Origin: Pandoraea anapnoica
Lineage (GTDB): Bacteria > Pseudomonadota > Gammaproteobacteria > Burkholderiales > Burkholderiaceae
DNA: 64,000 nucleotides
Assembly: GCF_902459765.1 (NCBI RefSeq)
Contig: NZ_CABPSP010000006.1
Location: forward strand, 124,001-188,000
Reading direction: 5' to 3'
In this document: one piece after another, positions 25,616-33,070 of the stretch
Layout: each line of letters opens with the position of its first letter
Numbering within the stretch: the first letter of the stretch is position 1
Notes under the pieces: generated by a model
Database searches by the model: none
Seen by the model: only the letters and a program-made list of their open reading frames with translations
Told to the model about the DNA's origin: nothing
Position numbers and translations under genes: made by a program

Positions 25616-26437
25616 TCACCCCACGCGAGCGACTTGCGAGGTGCGCGTCGCCACGATGGCCGACGCCGTCGTCTTACCCGTGAGCAGCACGTTGTGCAGT
25701 TCGCTGCCGAACTCGCGCACGCGTTCCATAACAGCCTTGTTACGGCGCACGAGCCAGTTGTAGCCGAGCACGGCGGGCACAGCCACGGCCAGACCGATGG
25801 CCGTCATGATCAGCGCTTCGCCCACTGGCCCAGCGACCTTGTCGATGGACGCCTGACCCGCAATGCCGATGGCGGTGAGCGCGTGATAGATGCCCCACAC
25901 CGTGCCGAAGAGGCCGACAAACGGTGCGGTAGATCCGACCGTGCCCAGGAACGACAGCCCGTCCTGGAGGCGATTCGAGACGCCAGTCATCGAGCGTTCG
26001 ATAGCGGTGGCGACCCAGGTATTCAGATCGACTTGTTCAAGCAGCGCACCGTGGTGGTGGTCGCGCGCCGACAAGCCGGTTTCGGCGATGAAGCGAAACG
26101 GGCTGCCCTCATCGAGCGAGCGCACGCCTTCGGAGAGCGATTGAGCGCTCCAGAACTTCTGCTCCGCCGCACGCGCCCGGCGCAGCACCTTGGCCTGTTC
26201 GAGCAGCTTGGCAACGATGATGTACCAGCTCCCCATCGACATGATCACGAGGATCAGCAGGGTCCCGCGAGCGATCATGTCGCCGCCTTCCCAGAGGGCT
26301 TCCAGACCGTAGGGGTTCGTCACCGTGGTGGCGGCATGCGCGCTGAGCGACGCAAAGGCCGTCATCATCGATACCAAGGCCATCGGAACCGCGAGACCGC
26401 GTGCACGCGGCATGACGCGAGATTGGAACTGAAACAT
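25616..26437 (-). CDS. exbB: ExbB/TolQ-family proton-channel protein
   Basis: The ATG at 26437 gives 273 residues; the longer frame to 26716 lies inside tonB and is rejected. A putative signal-like hydrophobic segment (MALVSMMTAFASLSAHA) comes first, as in many ExbB proteins. A membrane helix follows (GTLLILVIMSMGSWYIIVAK). The paired C-terminal helices include LSFLGTVGSTAPFVGLFGTV and GPVGEALIMTAIGLAVAVPA, the ExbB core that holds the ExbD helices. It is the second gene of the tonB-exbB-exbD-exbD order. Confidence 0.9.
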   Translation of the reverse strand: MFQFQSRVMPRARGLAVPMALVSMMTAFASLSAHAATTVTNPYGLEALWEGGDMIARGTLLILVIMSMGSWYIIVAKLLEQAKVLRRARAAEQKFWSAQSLSEGVRSLDEGSPFRFIAETGLSARDHHHGALLEQVDLNTWVATAIERSMTGVSNRLQDGLSFLGTVGSTAPFVGLFGTVWGIYHALTAIGIAGQASIDKVAGPVGEALIMTAIGLAVAVPAVLGYNWLVRRNKAVMERVREFGSELHNVLLTGKTTASAIVATRTSQVARVG

Positions 26438-26489
26438 GGTTGTCTCCTCGACGTAAATCAGGGTGGAAGATGGGCTGTTGAGCACAGCC

Positions 26490-27128
26490 TCAATTGAGTT
26501 GGAAATCGAACGGGACTTGCACGCGGACCTCCTGTCCTTGTGCAACGCACTGGAACTGGCGCACCGCGCTCTCGGCAGCACGGTCCAGCACTGGCGCGGC
26601 GGAACGGGCGACGCGAAGCTGTTTGATCTGCCCGTCGGTGCCGACCACGAACTCGACGAGTACGCTGCCCGTGATGTTGTCGCGCTGGGCTTCCCGGGGA
26701 TAACGGATCGCGGCACGCACTTGCGCTGAGTTCGGACAGACGACGCCGACGTTGGCGGGCACGGGCTTGCTCACGGGCGGTGCGGGCGGTGCGACCGGCG
26801 CCGTGTCGACAGGCTTGTCGGCCTGTGCGGCGATGGCGTTCGGTTGCGGCGCGCTCTGCACCTGCACTTCGGGCGGCGGCACGTAAGCCTTGGGCTGGAC
26901 GACGGGGCGCGGCGCGGGTGCGATCTTCTTCACCGGCGGTGGCGGGGGCGGCGGAGGAGGCGGTTTGATCTCCTCGATGATTCGTGTCTCAATGGGCGCC
27001 TGAATGATTGTCGCGACCCGGGTGGCGAGGCCACTGAGCAAGGCATACAGAATCAGGGCGTGCAGTAGCAGTGCAACACCGATACCGAGCATTCTCCGGG
27101 CGGGCGGTTTGGGTTGGGCGTAATTCAT
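26490..27128 (-). CDS. tonB: TonB energy-transducing protein
   Basis: This 212-residue protein has an N-terminal anchor helix (LGIGVALLLHALILYALL with the essential His), a proline-rich spacer (ten consecutive prolines near residues 56-65, then repeated PAP/VPPP), and the C-terminal TonB fold beginning near RAAIRYPREAQRDNITGSV. It spans the periplasm to the receptor plug. It is the first gene of the minus-strand operon, with AGGAGA upstream. The conserved element at 27171-27230 lies about 45-100 bases upstream, consistent with direct control of this operon. Confidence 0.92.
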   Translation of the reverse strand: MNYAQPKPPARRMLGIGVALLLHALILYALLSGLATRVATIIQAPIETRIIEEIKPPPPPPPPPPVKKIAPAPRPVVQPKAYVPPPEVQVQSAPQPNAIAAQADKPVDTAPVAPPAPPVSKPVPANVGVVCPNSAQVRAAIRYPREAQRDNITGSVLVEFVVGTDGQIKQLRVARSAAPVLDRAAESAVRQFQCVAQGQEVRVQVPFDFQLN

Positions 27129-27170
27129 GGACTACGTGTCTCCTGCCTGCTTATGTCTTGTGTGGAGTCA

Positions 27171-27230
27171 CGTTACGGCGCGGGTATTTCTGGTTCATCT
27201 CGACTTTGTATCGGGTTTGATACATAGCGC
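27171..27230 (+). promoter_or_regulatory. Conserved control element, copy A (tonB/response-regulator divergent region)
   Basis: This plus-strand segment matches copy B at 16302-16361 (minus strand) in 44 of 60 positions, with identical blocks TATTTCTGGTTCAT (27185-27198) and ACTTTGTATCG (27203-27213). It also has a perfect inverted repeat TGTATC (27207-27212) and GATACA (27219-27224) with a 6-base spacer. In both copies the element points toward the two-component gene (regulator here, kinase at copy B) and away from the Ton gene. This arrangement would let one protein control the motor operon, the receptor operon and its own regulatory genes. Confidence 0.75.
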
Positions 27231-27415
27231 AGATGATGCGAAGGCGACGCGCAGTCGACGAATGGGCCTGCTTGCCAAATGTTTCAGGACTGCAACAATG
27301 CCGCAAGAATGCCTGCACGTTCCTCGCGGATAATCAGGGCATGGAGACGCCGGGCGTGGGGACGGGAAGGGGAGGAACGCCCCGACGTGTCGGAGACTAG
27401 AAAAGGAAAATCATC

Positions 27416-28135
27416 ATGGCAACGCACGTACTTGTCGTCGACGACGATGCGCAGATCCGCAGTCTGCTTTGCGATTGCCTTGCCGACTTCGGCATGACCT
27501 GCATGCAGGCGGCCAACGGCGAGGAGATGCACCGGGTGCTGGAGCACAGCGACATCGACATTGTCGTGCTTGATTTGATGCTGCCGGACAGCGACGGCCT
27601 GACGCTCTGCCGGGAACTGCGCACGACATCGGACATACCGATCATCATGCTCACGGCGCGCGGCGAGATGACCGACCGGATCGTGGGGCTTGAACTCGGG
27701 GCAGACGACTATGTCGTGAAGCCGTTCGAGCCGCGCGAGCTGGTGGCGCGAATCCAGACGATTCTGCGTCGCACGAAAGCGCAGGCGAGAACGGCGACCG
27801 AGCAGAAAGACGAGCGGAAATTTGCGGGATGGCGTCTGAGCCTGATCGGGCGCCATCTCATCGCTCCGGACAACACCGTCATCCCGCTCTCGAATGCAGA
27901 GTTCAGGCTGCTCAATGCGTTTCTTTCTGCACCGGGGCGCGTGCTCAGTCGTGAGTACCTGATGGATACGGCGCGCGGGAAGTCCATCGATGCGTTCGAC
28001 CGCAGCATCGATGTCCAGATATCGAGGCTGCGGCACAAACTGCGTGAAGACATCAAGGAGCCGCGCCTGCTGCGCACGATTCGCGGCGAAGGCTATATGC
28101 TCGACGTGCGCGCGCAATCGGGGATAGAGGGGTAA
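27416..28135 (+). CDS. OmpR-family response regulator
   Basis: This 239-residue protein has a receiver domain with acidic pair D10/D11, phospho-acceptor D53 (VVLDLMLPD), T80 and K102 (VVKPF). A winged-helix DNA-binding domain follows, with the recognition region DRSIDVQISRLRHKLRED and wing RTIRGEGYML. No kinase is adjacent; the nearest candidate is the EnvZ-like kinase at 15151-16191. It starts about 190 bases from copy A of the shared element and is divergent from tonB. The likely role is to switch on or off the peptide-uptake genes. An inverted repeat (28163-28185) follows. Confidence 0.9.
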   Translation: MATHVLVVDDDAQIRSLLCDCLADFGMTCMQAANGEEMHRVLEHSDIDIVVLDLMLPDSDGLTLCRELRTTSDIPIIMLTARGEMTDRIVGLELGADDYVVKPFEPRELVARIQTILRRTKAQARTATEQKDERKFAGWRLSLIGRHLIAPDNTVIPLSNAEFRLLNAFLSAPGRVLSREYLMDTARGKSIDAFDRSIDVQISRLRHKLREDIKEPRLLRTIRGEGYMLDVRAQSGIEG

Positions 28136-28162
28136 GCGCGTCCGCTCGCATCCCGGCTCGTT

Positions 28163-28185
28163 GCAGGCGGAACGTTCACGCCTGC
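28163..28185 (+). terminator. Possible terminator hairpin after the response regulator
   Basis: GCAGGCG (28163-28169) and CGCCTGC (28179-28185) form a 7-bp stem with a 9-base loop, 28 bases after the stop. There is no T run, so it may be Rho-assisted or only a structural element. Confidence 0.35.
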
Positions 28186-28231
28186 TGACGGCGTTGGCCT
28201 GAAATATCGGTGTCTCCTTCGCAGGGGACAC

Positions 28232-28262
28232 TTGACGCCGAACCAACCAACTAGTAGATTGG
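28232..28262 (+). promoter_or_regulatory. Promoter of the tetR-type gene with operator in the spacer
   Basis: TTGACG (28232-28237) and TAGATT (28255-28260) are spaced by 17 bases, a good sigma-70 promoter. The spacer contains AACCAACCAACTAGT (28241-28255), which recurs exactly at 29023-29037 before the next gene. An operator lying between -35 and -10 is the classic arrangement for autorepression by a TetR protein. Confidence 0.7.
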
Positions 28263-28347
28263 CTGCCGTTGGGACGCTGTCACGGGCGTCAAACGCATGC
28301 GTGAGGTATGGCATCACGCGCCATTTCGTCTAATCGAGTTAAGGACC

Positions 28348-28935
28348 ATGAGCGTCGAGCTGTCTCCCCGGGCGACCGAAATCGCAGAGCACACGAAGCA
28401 ACTGCTGGCAGCGGGCGGTTATCACGGGTTCAGCTACGCCGATCTGTCCGAGCGGGTGAACATCGGCAAGGCTAGCATTCATCACCACTTTCCGAGCAAA
28501 GCGGATCTGGTGCTGACGGTGGTCAAGCGGCATCGCGAGCAGGCGCGCGACGGGCTGGCGGCGCTCGACCAGCAAGTGGCCGATCCGTCGGCGCGTCTCA
28601 CCGCTTACACGAATTACTGGGCGGGGTGCATTCGCGACGGCTCGATGCCGATGTGCATCTGCGCCATGCTGGCGGCGGAATTACCGATGATCCCGGCGGA
28701 AATCGCCGACGAGGTGCGACGCTATTTCGACGATCTGACGGCGTGGCTCGCATCGGTGCTTGAAGCCGGTGTGGAGAAGGGGCAGTTCCGGTTGAACGGC
28801 AGCGCGCTGGTCGAGGCGCAGGCGTTTATGTCCACGGTGCACGGCGCGATGTTGACGGCACGGGCATTGGGAAACGCGGATTCGTTTCAGGCGATTTCGC
28901 AAGTGGCGATCAGCCGCTTGAGTTCAACGAAATAA
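28348..28935 (+). CDS. TetR/AcrR-family transcriptional repressor
   Basis: The ATG at 28348, preceded by AAGGA, gives 195 residues. The N-terminal helix-turn-helix reads YADLSERVNIGKASIHHHFP, the standard TetR form, with FPSKADLVLTVVKRH after it. The remainder is the ligand-binding helical domain, with two neighbouring cysteines (MPMCICAML) that might respond to electrophiles or thiol stress. It probably represses itself and the membrane protein downstream through the shared AACCAACCAACTAGT site. A strong palindromic hairpin (28991-29006) separates the two genes. Confidence 0.88.
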   Translation: MSVELSPRATEIAEHTKQLLAAGGYHGFSYADLSERVNIGKASIHHHFPSKADLVLTVVKRHREQARDGLAALDQQVADPSARLTAYTNYWAGCIRDGSMPMCICAMLAAELPMIPAEIADEVRRYFDDLTAWLASVLEAGVEKGQFRLNGSALVEAQAFMSTVHGAMLTARALGNADSFQAISQVAISRLSSTK

Positions 28936-28990
28936 GTTTAGCGAAATGACGTCGACCGACTGAACATCGTTCGGGCGAGCAGACAGAAGG

Positions 28991-29013
28991 GGGCGCAATT
29001 GCGCCCACTTTTT
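28991..29013 (+). terminator. Intrinsic terminator after the tetR-type gene
   Basis: GGGCGC (28991-28996) and GCGCCC (29001-29006) flank an AATT loop, giving a perfect 16-base palindrome, followed by ACTTTTT. This is a typical rho-independent terminator. Confidence 0.7.
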
Positions 29014-29022
29014 GAAGTATCA

Positions 29023-29042
29023 AACCAACCAACTAGTCGGTC
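29023..29042 (+). promoter_or_regulatory. Second TetR-type operator
   Basis: AACCAACCAACTAGT (29023-29037) repeats the sequence at 28241-28255. Here it extends to the near-palindrome ACCAACTAGTCGGT (29028-29041, 12 of 14 symmetric). It lies just before the ribosome site of the membrane-protein gene, so repression by blocking transcription is likely. Confidence 0.65.
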
Positions 29043-29057
29043 GAAGGAGTTCCCTCC

Positions 29058-29552
29058 ATGCCTCATCCTATTTCCACCTTGGGCGCGGTGCATACCGCCA
29101 TCAGTGTCGTGACGTTCGCGGCGGGCATCTCCAGCTTCGTTCGCTATCGAAAGATCGACCCGGCCAATCGCTCTGGCCAGCTTTATCTGGTCGGAATGTT
29201 GATCTCGGTGCTCACGTCGTTCGGGCTATCGAGTACCGGCGGGTTCAACGTCGGCCACGCACTGGGCATCATGGCGTTGCTCGCGACGCTGGGCGGTTTG
29301 CTCGTACCGAAGATCGATTTCCTAGGACGTGTGCGCCCGTACCTGTCCCAGTTCGCTTTCGGGTTCAGCTTCTTTTTGCTGCTGGTGCCGGGGATCAACG
29401 AGACGCTGACGCGATTGCCTGCGAGCCATCCGCTCGCGAGCGGTCCGGAGTCGCCGCTCGTGCGCGGCGCGCTCGGCGCGTGGCTGGGCATCTTCGTGCT
29501 CGGCTCGATCGTGCAATTCCTGTGGCTTCGTTCGCAGCGTAGCCGGGCGTAA
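29058..29552 (+). CDS. Small integral membrane protein, unknown function
   Basis: This 164-residue protein has four or five predicted membrane segments (for example TAISVVTFAAGISSFV, LGIMALLATLGGLLV, FAFGFSFFLLLVPGI and LGIFVLGSIVQFLWL). The ATG follows GAAGGAGTTCCCTCC. I do not recognise the family with certainty; a DUF2306-like membrane protein is possible. It is probably controlled by the upstream TetR regulator through the operator 29023-29042. Regulation by TetR often means export of, or protection from, a toxic compound, but no transport motif is seen. Confidence 0.65.
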   Translation: MPHPISTLGAVHTAISVVTFAAGISSFVRYRKIDPANRSGQLYLVGMLISVLTSFGLSSTGGFNVGHALGIMALLATLGGLLVPKIDFLGRVRPYLSQFAFGFSFFLLLVPGINETLTRLPASHPLASGPESPLVRGALGAWLGIFVLGSIVQFLWLRSQRSRA

Positions 29553-29617
29553 GCGGCTGCGTGACGGAACGTGCGGGGGGGACGTCGACATTGATTCGAC
29601 GCTCTCCCGTTGCAATA

Positions 29618-30319
29618 TCAGTCGACGCCGTCGAGCGCGAAGTCGACCGCTGCCATCGCGTGCAATTCGGTGGTGTCGAATAGAAGCAGGTCGGTGTGTT
29701 CAGGCTTCACGAGCAGGGAAATCTCGGTGCATCCGAGAATGATGGCTTGCGCGCCGCGTGCGGTGAGCCGTTGCATCACATCCAGATAGACGGCGCGCGA
29801 TGCGTCGCTGACGATGCCGACGCAAAGCTCGTCGTAGATGACACGATGCACGGCGCCGCGGTCGTCGCTGTCCGGCACGAGCACGTCGAGTCCGAATTTC
29901 TGGTGCAGTCGTGACTTGATGAAATCCTGCTCCATCGTGAACGCCGTCCCTAGCAGGCCGACGCAGGTAATCTCGCGTGCCTTTGCAGCATGCCCGACCG
30001 GGTCGGCGACGTGGATGAGCGGGATCGAGACCGCGTCTTCGATGTAGTTCGCCAGCTTGTGCATCGTGTTCGTGCACAGCACCACACAGTCCGCGCCGCC
30101 TGCTTCCAGACGCTTCGCCGCCTCGCGCAACATCACACCGGCGTCATCCCAGCGTCCCTCATGCTGGGCTCGCTCAATCGGGCCGAAATCCACGCTGAAC
30201 ATCAGTGTCTGCGCTGAGCGCAGCGGGCCGAGTTTAGCCTGCACCGCCTCGTTGACGATGCGGTAGTACTCCACGCTGGATTGCCAGCTCATGCCGCCGA
30301 TAAGGCCGATGGTGCGCAT
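29618..30319 (-). CDS. Aspartate/glutamate racemase family protein
   Basis: The ATG at 30319 gives 233 residues starting MRTIGLIGGMSWQSS. The two catalytic cysteines of cofactor-independent racemases are present: C82 (VVLCTNTMHK) and C197 (ILGCTEISLL), about 115 residues apart as in aspartate racemases of the YgeA group. The YgeA-like N-terminus GLIGGMSWQSSVEYYR supports amino-acid rather than hydantoin racemisation. The XRE-cupin gene starts farther upstream on the same strand and ends 55 bases before this start, so the two may be co-transcribed. Substrate preference (Asp, Glu or another) is not readable. Confidence 0.85.
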   Translation of the reverse strand: MRTIGLIGGMSWQSSVEYYRIVNEAVQAKLGPLRSAQTLMFSVDFGPIERAQHEGRWDDAGVMLREAAKRLEAGGADCVVLCTNTMHKLANYIEDAVSIPLIHVADPVGHAAKAREITCVGLLGTAFTMEQDFIKSRLHQKFGLDVLVPDSDDRGAVHRVIYDELCVGIVSDASRAVYLDVMQRLTARGAQAIILGCTEISLLVKPEHTDLLLFDTTELHAMAAVDFALDGVD

Positions 30320-30374
30320 GAAAATTCCTCGTTCGGTAACGACGATGTTCGCTTGATGTGCGCGTGACTTCCGA

Positions 30375-30941
30375 TTAACGGCGCACCAGCGCCACAACGT
30401 AGACGCAAGGCTGCTTGCCTGCGTTGAGGAAAGTGCACGGTGCGGGTGGTCCGAGCTGAAGGCAGTCGCCTTCCTTGAGTTCGTACGTCAACTCGCCTTC
30501 CTCGAACGTGAGCGTTCCCTTGCGCACCCAGATCTGCTGATGCTGAAACGTGAAGGCCGACGACGGATACGACACGTTCACGCCCGGCGGCAAGGTCACT
30601 TCCAGCAACTCCAGCATGCCGCCATTGCGCGGTGACACGGCGCGGCGCAGATAGCCCGTCTCTGGGTCCTGCCAGACCAGTTGCTCTGCTTCGCGGCTCA
30701 GTCGCTCACCGGATTGCTCGGCGAGCGAAAGCAGCATCGACAGTTGCAAACCGAATGCACCCGAGAGACGACCGAGCAGTGCGGCCGTCGGGCTGGCCGC
30801 ACCACGTTCGATCTTGCTGATCATCGCCTTCGAGACACCGGAGCGTTCGGCCAGATCGCCCAACGACCAGCCGCGGGATTCGCGTTCGATACGGATGCGA
30901 TGCGAAATCGCGGGCGTCGGGTCCACCATCGGGGGAGTCAT
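30375..30941 (-). CDS. XRE-family regulator with cupin domain (second)
   Basis: The ATG at 30941 gives 188 residues. The helix-turn-helix is SLGDLAERSGVSKAMISKIE, and the cupin half holds FTFQHQQIWVRKGTLTFEEG and LKEGDCLQLGPPAPCTF. It is divergent from the FMN-dependent monooxygenase gene at 31127. The gap contains a near-perfect palindrome (31050-31065) with related half-sites, so it probably controls both the monooxygenase operon and itself. It resembles but is clearly distinct from the XRE-cupin at 10974-11639. Confidence 0.86.
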   Translation of the reverse strand: MTPPMVDPTPAISHRIRIERESRGWSLGDLAERSGVSKAMISKIERGAASPTAALLGRLSGAFGLQLSMLLSLAEQSGERLSREAEQLVWQDPETGYLRRAVSPRNGGMLELLEVTLPPGVNVSYPSSAFTFQHQQIWVRKGTLTFEEGELTYELKEGDCLQLGPPAPCTFLNAGKQPCVYVVALVRR

Positions 30942-31009
30942 GCAGAGATTCCAAGGGTTTCGGGTTGCGAAATTATACAAGTCACCTCTATCACGACCCG
31001 GAAATTAAG

Positions 31010-31067
31010 CGTTTACCCCCATCCGAAACATTTTTGATCGTAGTCAAACGTCTACTATAGTAAACGG
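31010..31067. promoter_or_regulatory. Operator between the second XRE-cupin gene and the monooxygenase operon
   Basis: GTCTACTATAGTAAAC (31050-31065) is a 16-bp palindrome with one mismatched pair and perfect core TACTATAGTA. Related half-sites are CGTTTAC at 31010-31016 and TAGTCAAACG at 31041-31050, which lies 17 bases before TAGTAAACGG (31058-31067). Binding by the XRE-cupin protein is inferred from position. Confidence 0.6.
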
Positions 31068-31126
31068 CAACAACGGATCGAACCGCATTGGTCCTGCCCC
31101 TAATTTGTTGCAGACAAGGAGTCAAC

Positions 31127-32491
31127 ATGCCCCGTGAAATTCGACTGAACGCCTTCGAGATGAACTGCGTGGGTCATATCCAGCAAGGTCTGTGGACGCA
31201 TCCGCGCGATCAATCCACGCGCTACAGCGAGTTGCAATACTGGGTCGACTACGCGAAGAAGCTGGAGAAGGGGCTCTTCGACGGGATGTTCTTCGCCGAC
31301 GTGGTCGGCGTGTACGACGTCTACGGCGGCAACGCCGATGCCGCGCTGCGTAACGCCGTGCAGGTGCCGGTCAATGATCCGCTCATGCTGATCCCGGCCA
31401 TGGCCGCCGCAACGCAACACCTCGGCTTCGGCGTCACGGCCAACCTGACCTACGAGCAACCGTTCCTGTTCGCGCGCCGTATGTCGACGCTCGATCACCT
31501 GACGGGCGGGCGCATCGGCTGGAACATCGTGACGGGCTATCTGGATAGCGCCGCGCGCGCCATCGGCATCGAAGGGCAGATCGCGCACGACGATCGCTAC
31601 GACCTCGCGGACGAGTACATGTCGCTGGTCTACAAGCTGTGGGAAGGGAGCTGGGACGATGACGCCGTGCTGGCCGACCGCGCGGGCGGCGTCTACGCCG
31701 ATCCGTCGAAGGTGCGCGTGATTCATCACCACGGCAAGCAATACAAAGTCGACGCGATGCACCTGAGCGCCCCGTCGCCGCAACGTACGCCAGTGCTGTA
31801 TCAGGCCGGTTCGTCGCCGCGCGGTTGCCAGTTCGCGGCCACCCACGCCGAGTGCGTTTTCGTGAACGGCCAGAAGATGGACGGCGTGAAGGAGATCGTC
31901 GACACGATCCGCGCGGAGGCTGTGAAGTGCGGCCGCGAAGCGAGCGACGTCAAAGTCTTCATGGGCGCGACGCCTATCGTTGGCCGCACCGACGCCGAGG
32001 CAAAAGAGAAGTTCGAAGAGTATCGTCGTTATGTCAGCTCGGAGGGCGCGCTCGCGCACGCGGCTGCGTCGCTTGGCATCGACTTCGCCAAGTACGACAT
32101 CGACGAGCCGATCGATACCGGCAAGAGCCAGGCCATTGTGTCGAACGTGACGGCCATGACGCGCGCCGCTGGTCCGCAATGGACGCGCCGCAAGCTGCTC
32201 GAACAAATGGTGCTCGGCAGCCGCCAGACCCCGTGGATCGGCTCGGCGCAGACCATTGCCGACCAGATGATGGCGTGGAGCGAGGCGACGGGGATCGACG
32301 GCTTCAACTTGTCGCGCACCGTTGTGCCGGAGTGCTTCGAAGACGTGATCGAACTCGTGGTGCCGCTATTGCAGGAGCGCGGCGCGTACAAGACTTCGTA
32401 CGGCGACGGCACCTACCGCAAGAAGCTCTTCGGCCATGACCGTCTGCCGCAGACGCACAGCGCTGCGCAGTACCGCTCGGGCGCGAAGTAA
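31127..32491 (+). CDS. FMN-dependent (reduced-flavin) monooxygenase, NtaA/SnaA/DszA family
   Basis: The ATG at 31127 after AAGGAG gives 454 residues, normal for this bacterial-luciferase-like group. Family motifs include LFDGMFFADVVGVYDVYGG, RMSTLDHLTGGRIGWNIVTG and VLYQAGSSPRG. These enzymes use FMNH2 from a separate reductase, here encoded 50 bases downstream, and O2 to cleave C-N or C-S bonds in compounds such as nitrilotriacetate, dibenzothiophene sulfone, or riboflavin (RcaE-type lyase). The substrate here is unknown. It heads a probable eight-gene operon up to 39425. Confidence 0.87.
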   Translation: MPREIRLNAFEMNCVGHIQQGLWTHPRDQSTRYSELQYWVDYAKKLEKGLFDGMFFADVVGVYDVYGGNADAALRNAVQVPVNDPLMLIPAMAAATQHLGFGVTANLTYEQPFLFARRMSTLDHLTGGRIGWNIVTGYLDSAARAIGIEGQIAHDDRYDLADEYMSLVYKLWEGSWDDDAVLADRAGGVYADPSKVRVIHHHGKQYKVDAMHLSAPSPQRTPVLYQAGSSPRGCQFAATHAECVFVNGQKMDGVKEIVDTIRAEAVKCGREASDVKVFMGATPIVGRTDAEAKEKFEEYRRYVSSEGALAHAAASLGIDFAKYDIDEPIDTGKSQAIVSNVTAMTRAAGPQWTRRKLLEQMVLGSRQTPWIGSAQTIADQMMAWSEATGIDGFNLSRTVVPECFEDVIELVVPLLQERGAYKTSYGDGTYRKKLFGHDRLPQTHSAAQYRSGAK

Positions 32492-32541
32492 GCGTCCCCG
32501 TGAAACCGAACCGTCACGTAGCATCGAACGAGGTGAAGGAA

Positions 32542-33057
32542 ATGGACAAGAGCACGGTGGACAAATCGATCTTCCGCGAGGCGATGGCTGGCCTGGGCGC
32601 TGCCGTCAACGTCATCACCACCGACGGCCCTGGCGGGCTGGCCGGATGCACGGCCTCCGCAGTATGTGCCGTCACCGACGATCCGCCCACGCTGCTCGTT
32701 TGCATCAACCGGGCGAGCCGCAACAACGCCGTGATGCGCGAGAACGCACGCCTGTGCGTGAACGTGCTGTCGGCCGACCAGCGCGACATTGCCATGCAGT
32801 TCGCGACGAAGGATCTGTCGATCGAGACGCGTTTCGCCAGCGGCGACTGGGACACCTTGCACACCGGCGCACCGGCGTTGCAAGGCGCAGTGAGCGTGCT
32901 CGACTGCGAGGTCTCGTCCATCACCGAAGTCGGCACGCACACCGTCTTCTTCTGCGAAGTCAAGGCGGCGCGCTCGGCTGGGGCACTCGACGGCCTGATC
33001 TATTTCGCACGCGGCTTCCACCGCGTCGGCATGGTCGCGCAAGCGCTCTCCGCCTGA
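32542..33057 (+). CDS. NAD(P)H:flavin reductase (HpaC/NtaB-like)
   Basis: The ATG at 32542 after GAAGGA gives 171 residues; the upstream GTG at 32500 lacks a ribosome site. The flavin-reductase fold shows AVNVITTDGPGGLAGCTASA, PPTLLVCINRASRNNAVM and LCVNVLSADQ. It would supply FMNH2 to the monooxygenase encoded just upstream, forming a two-component system in the cytoplasm. Adjacent placement and matching families make this partnership very likely. Confidence 0.88.
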   Translation: MDKSTVDKSIFREAMAGLGAAVNVITTDGPGGLAGCTASAVCAVTDDPPTLLVCINRASRNNAVMRENARLCVNVLSADQRDIAMQFATKDLSIETRFASGDWDTLHTGAPALQGAVSVLDCEVSSITEVGTHTVFFCEVKAARSAGALDGLIYFARGFHRVGMVAQALSA

Positions 33058-33070
33058 GGACGCCCCGCCC

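Noticed and set aside
29583-29601. CGTCGA/TCGACG symmetry between the membrane-protein and racemase genes as a terminator
   Set aside because: Only six pairs and no T run; too weak to list.
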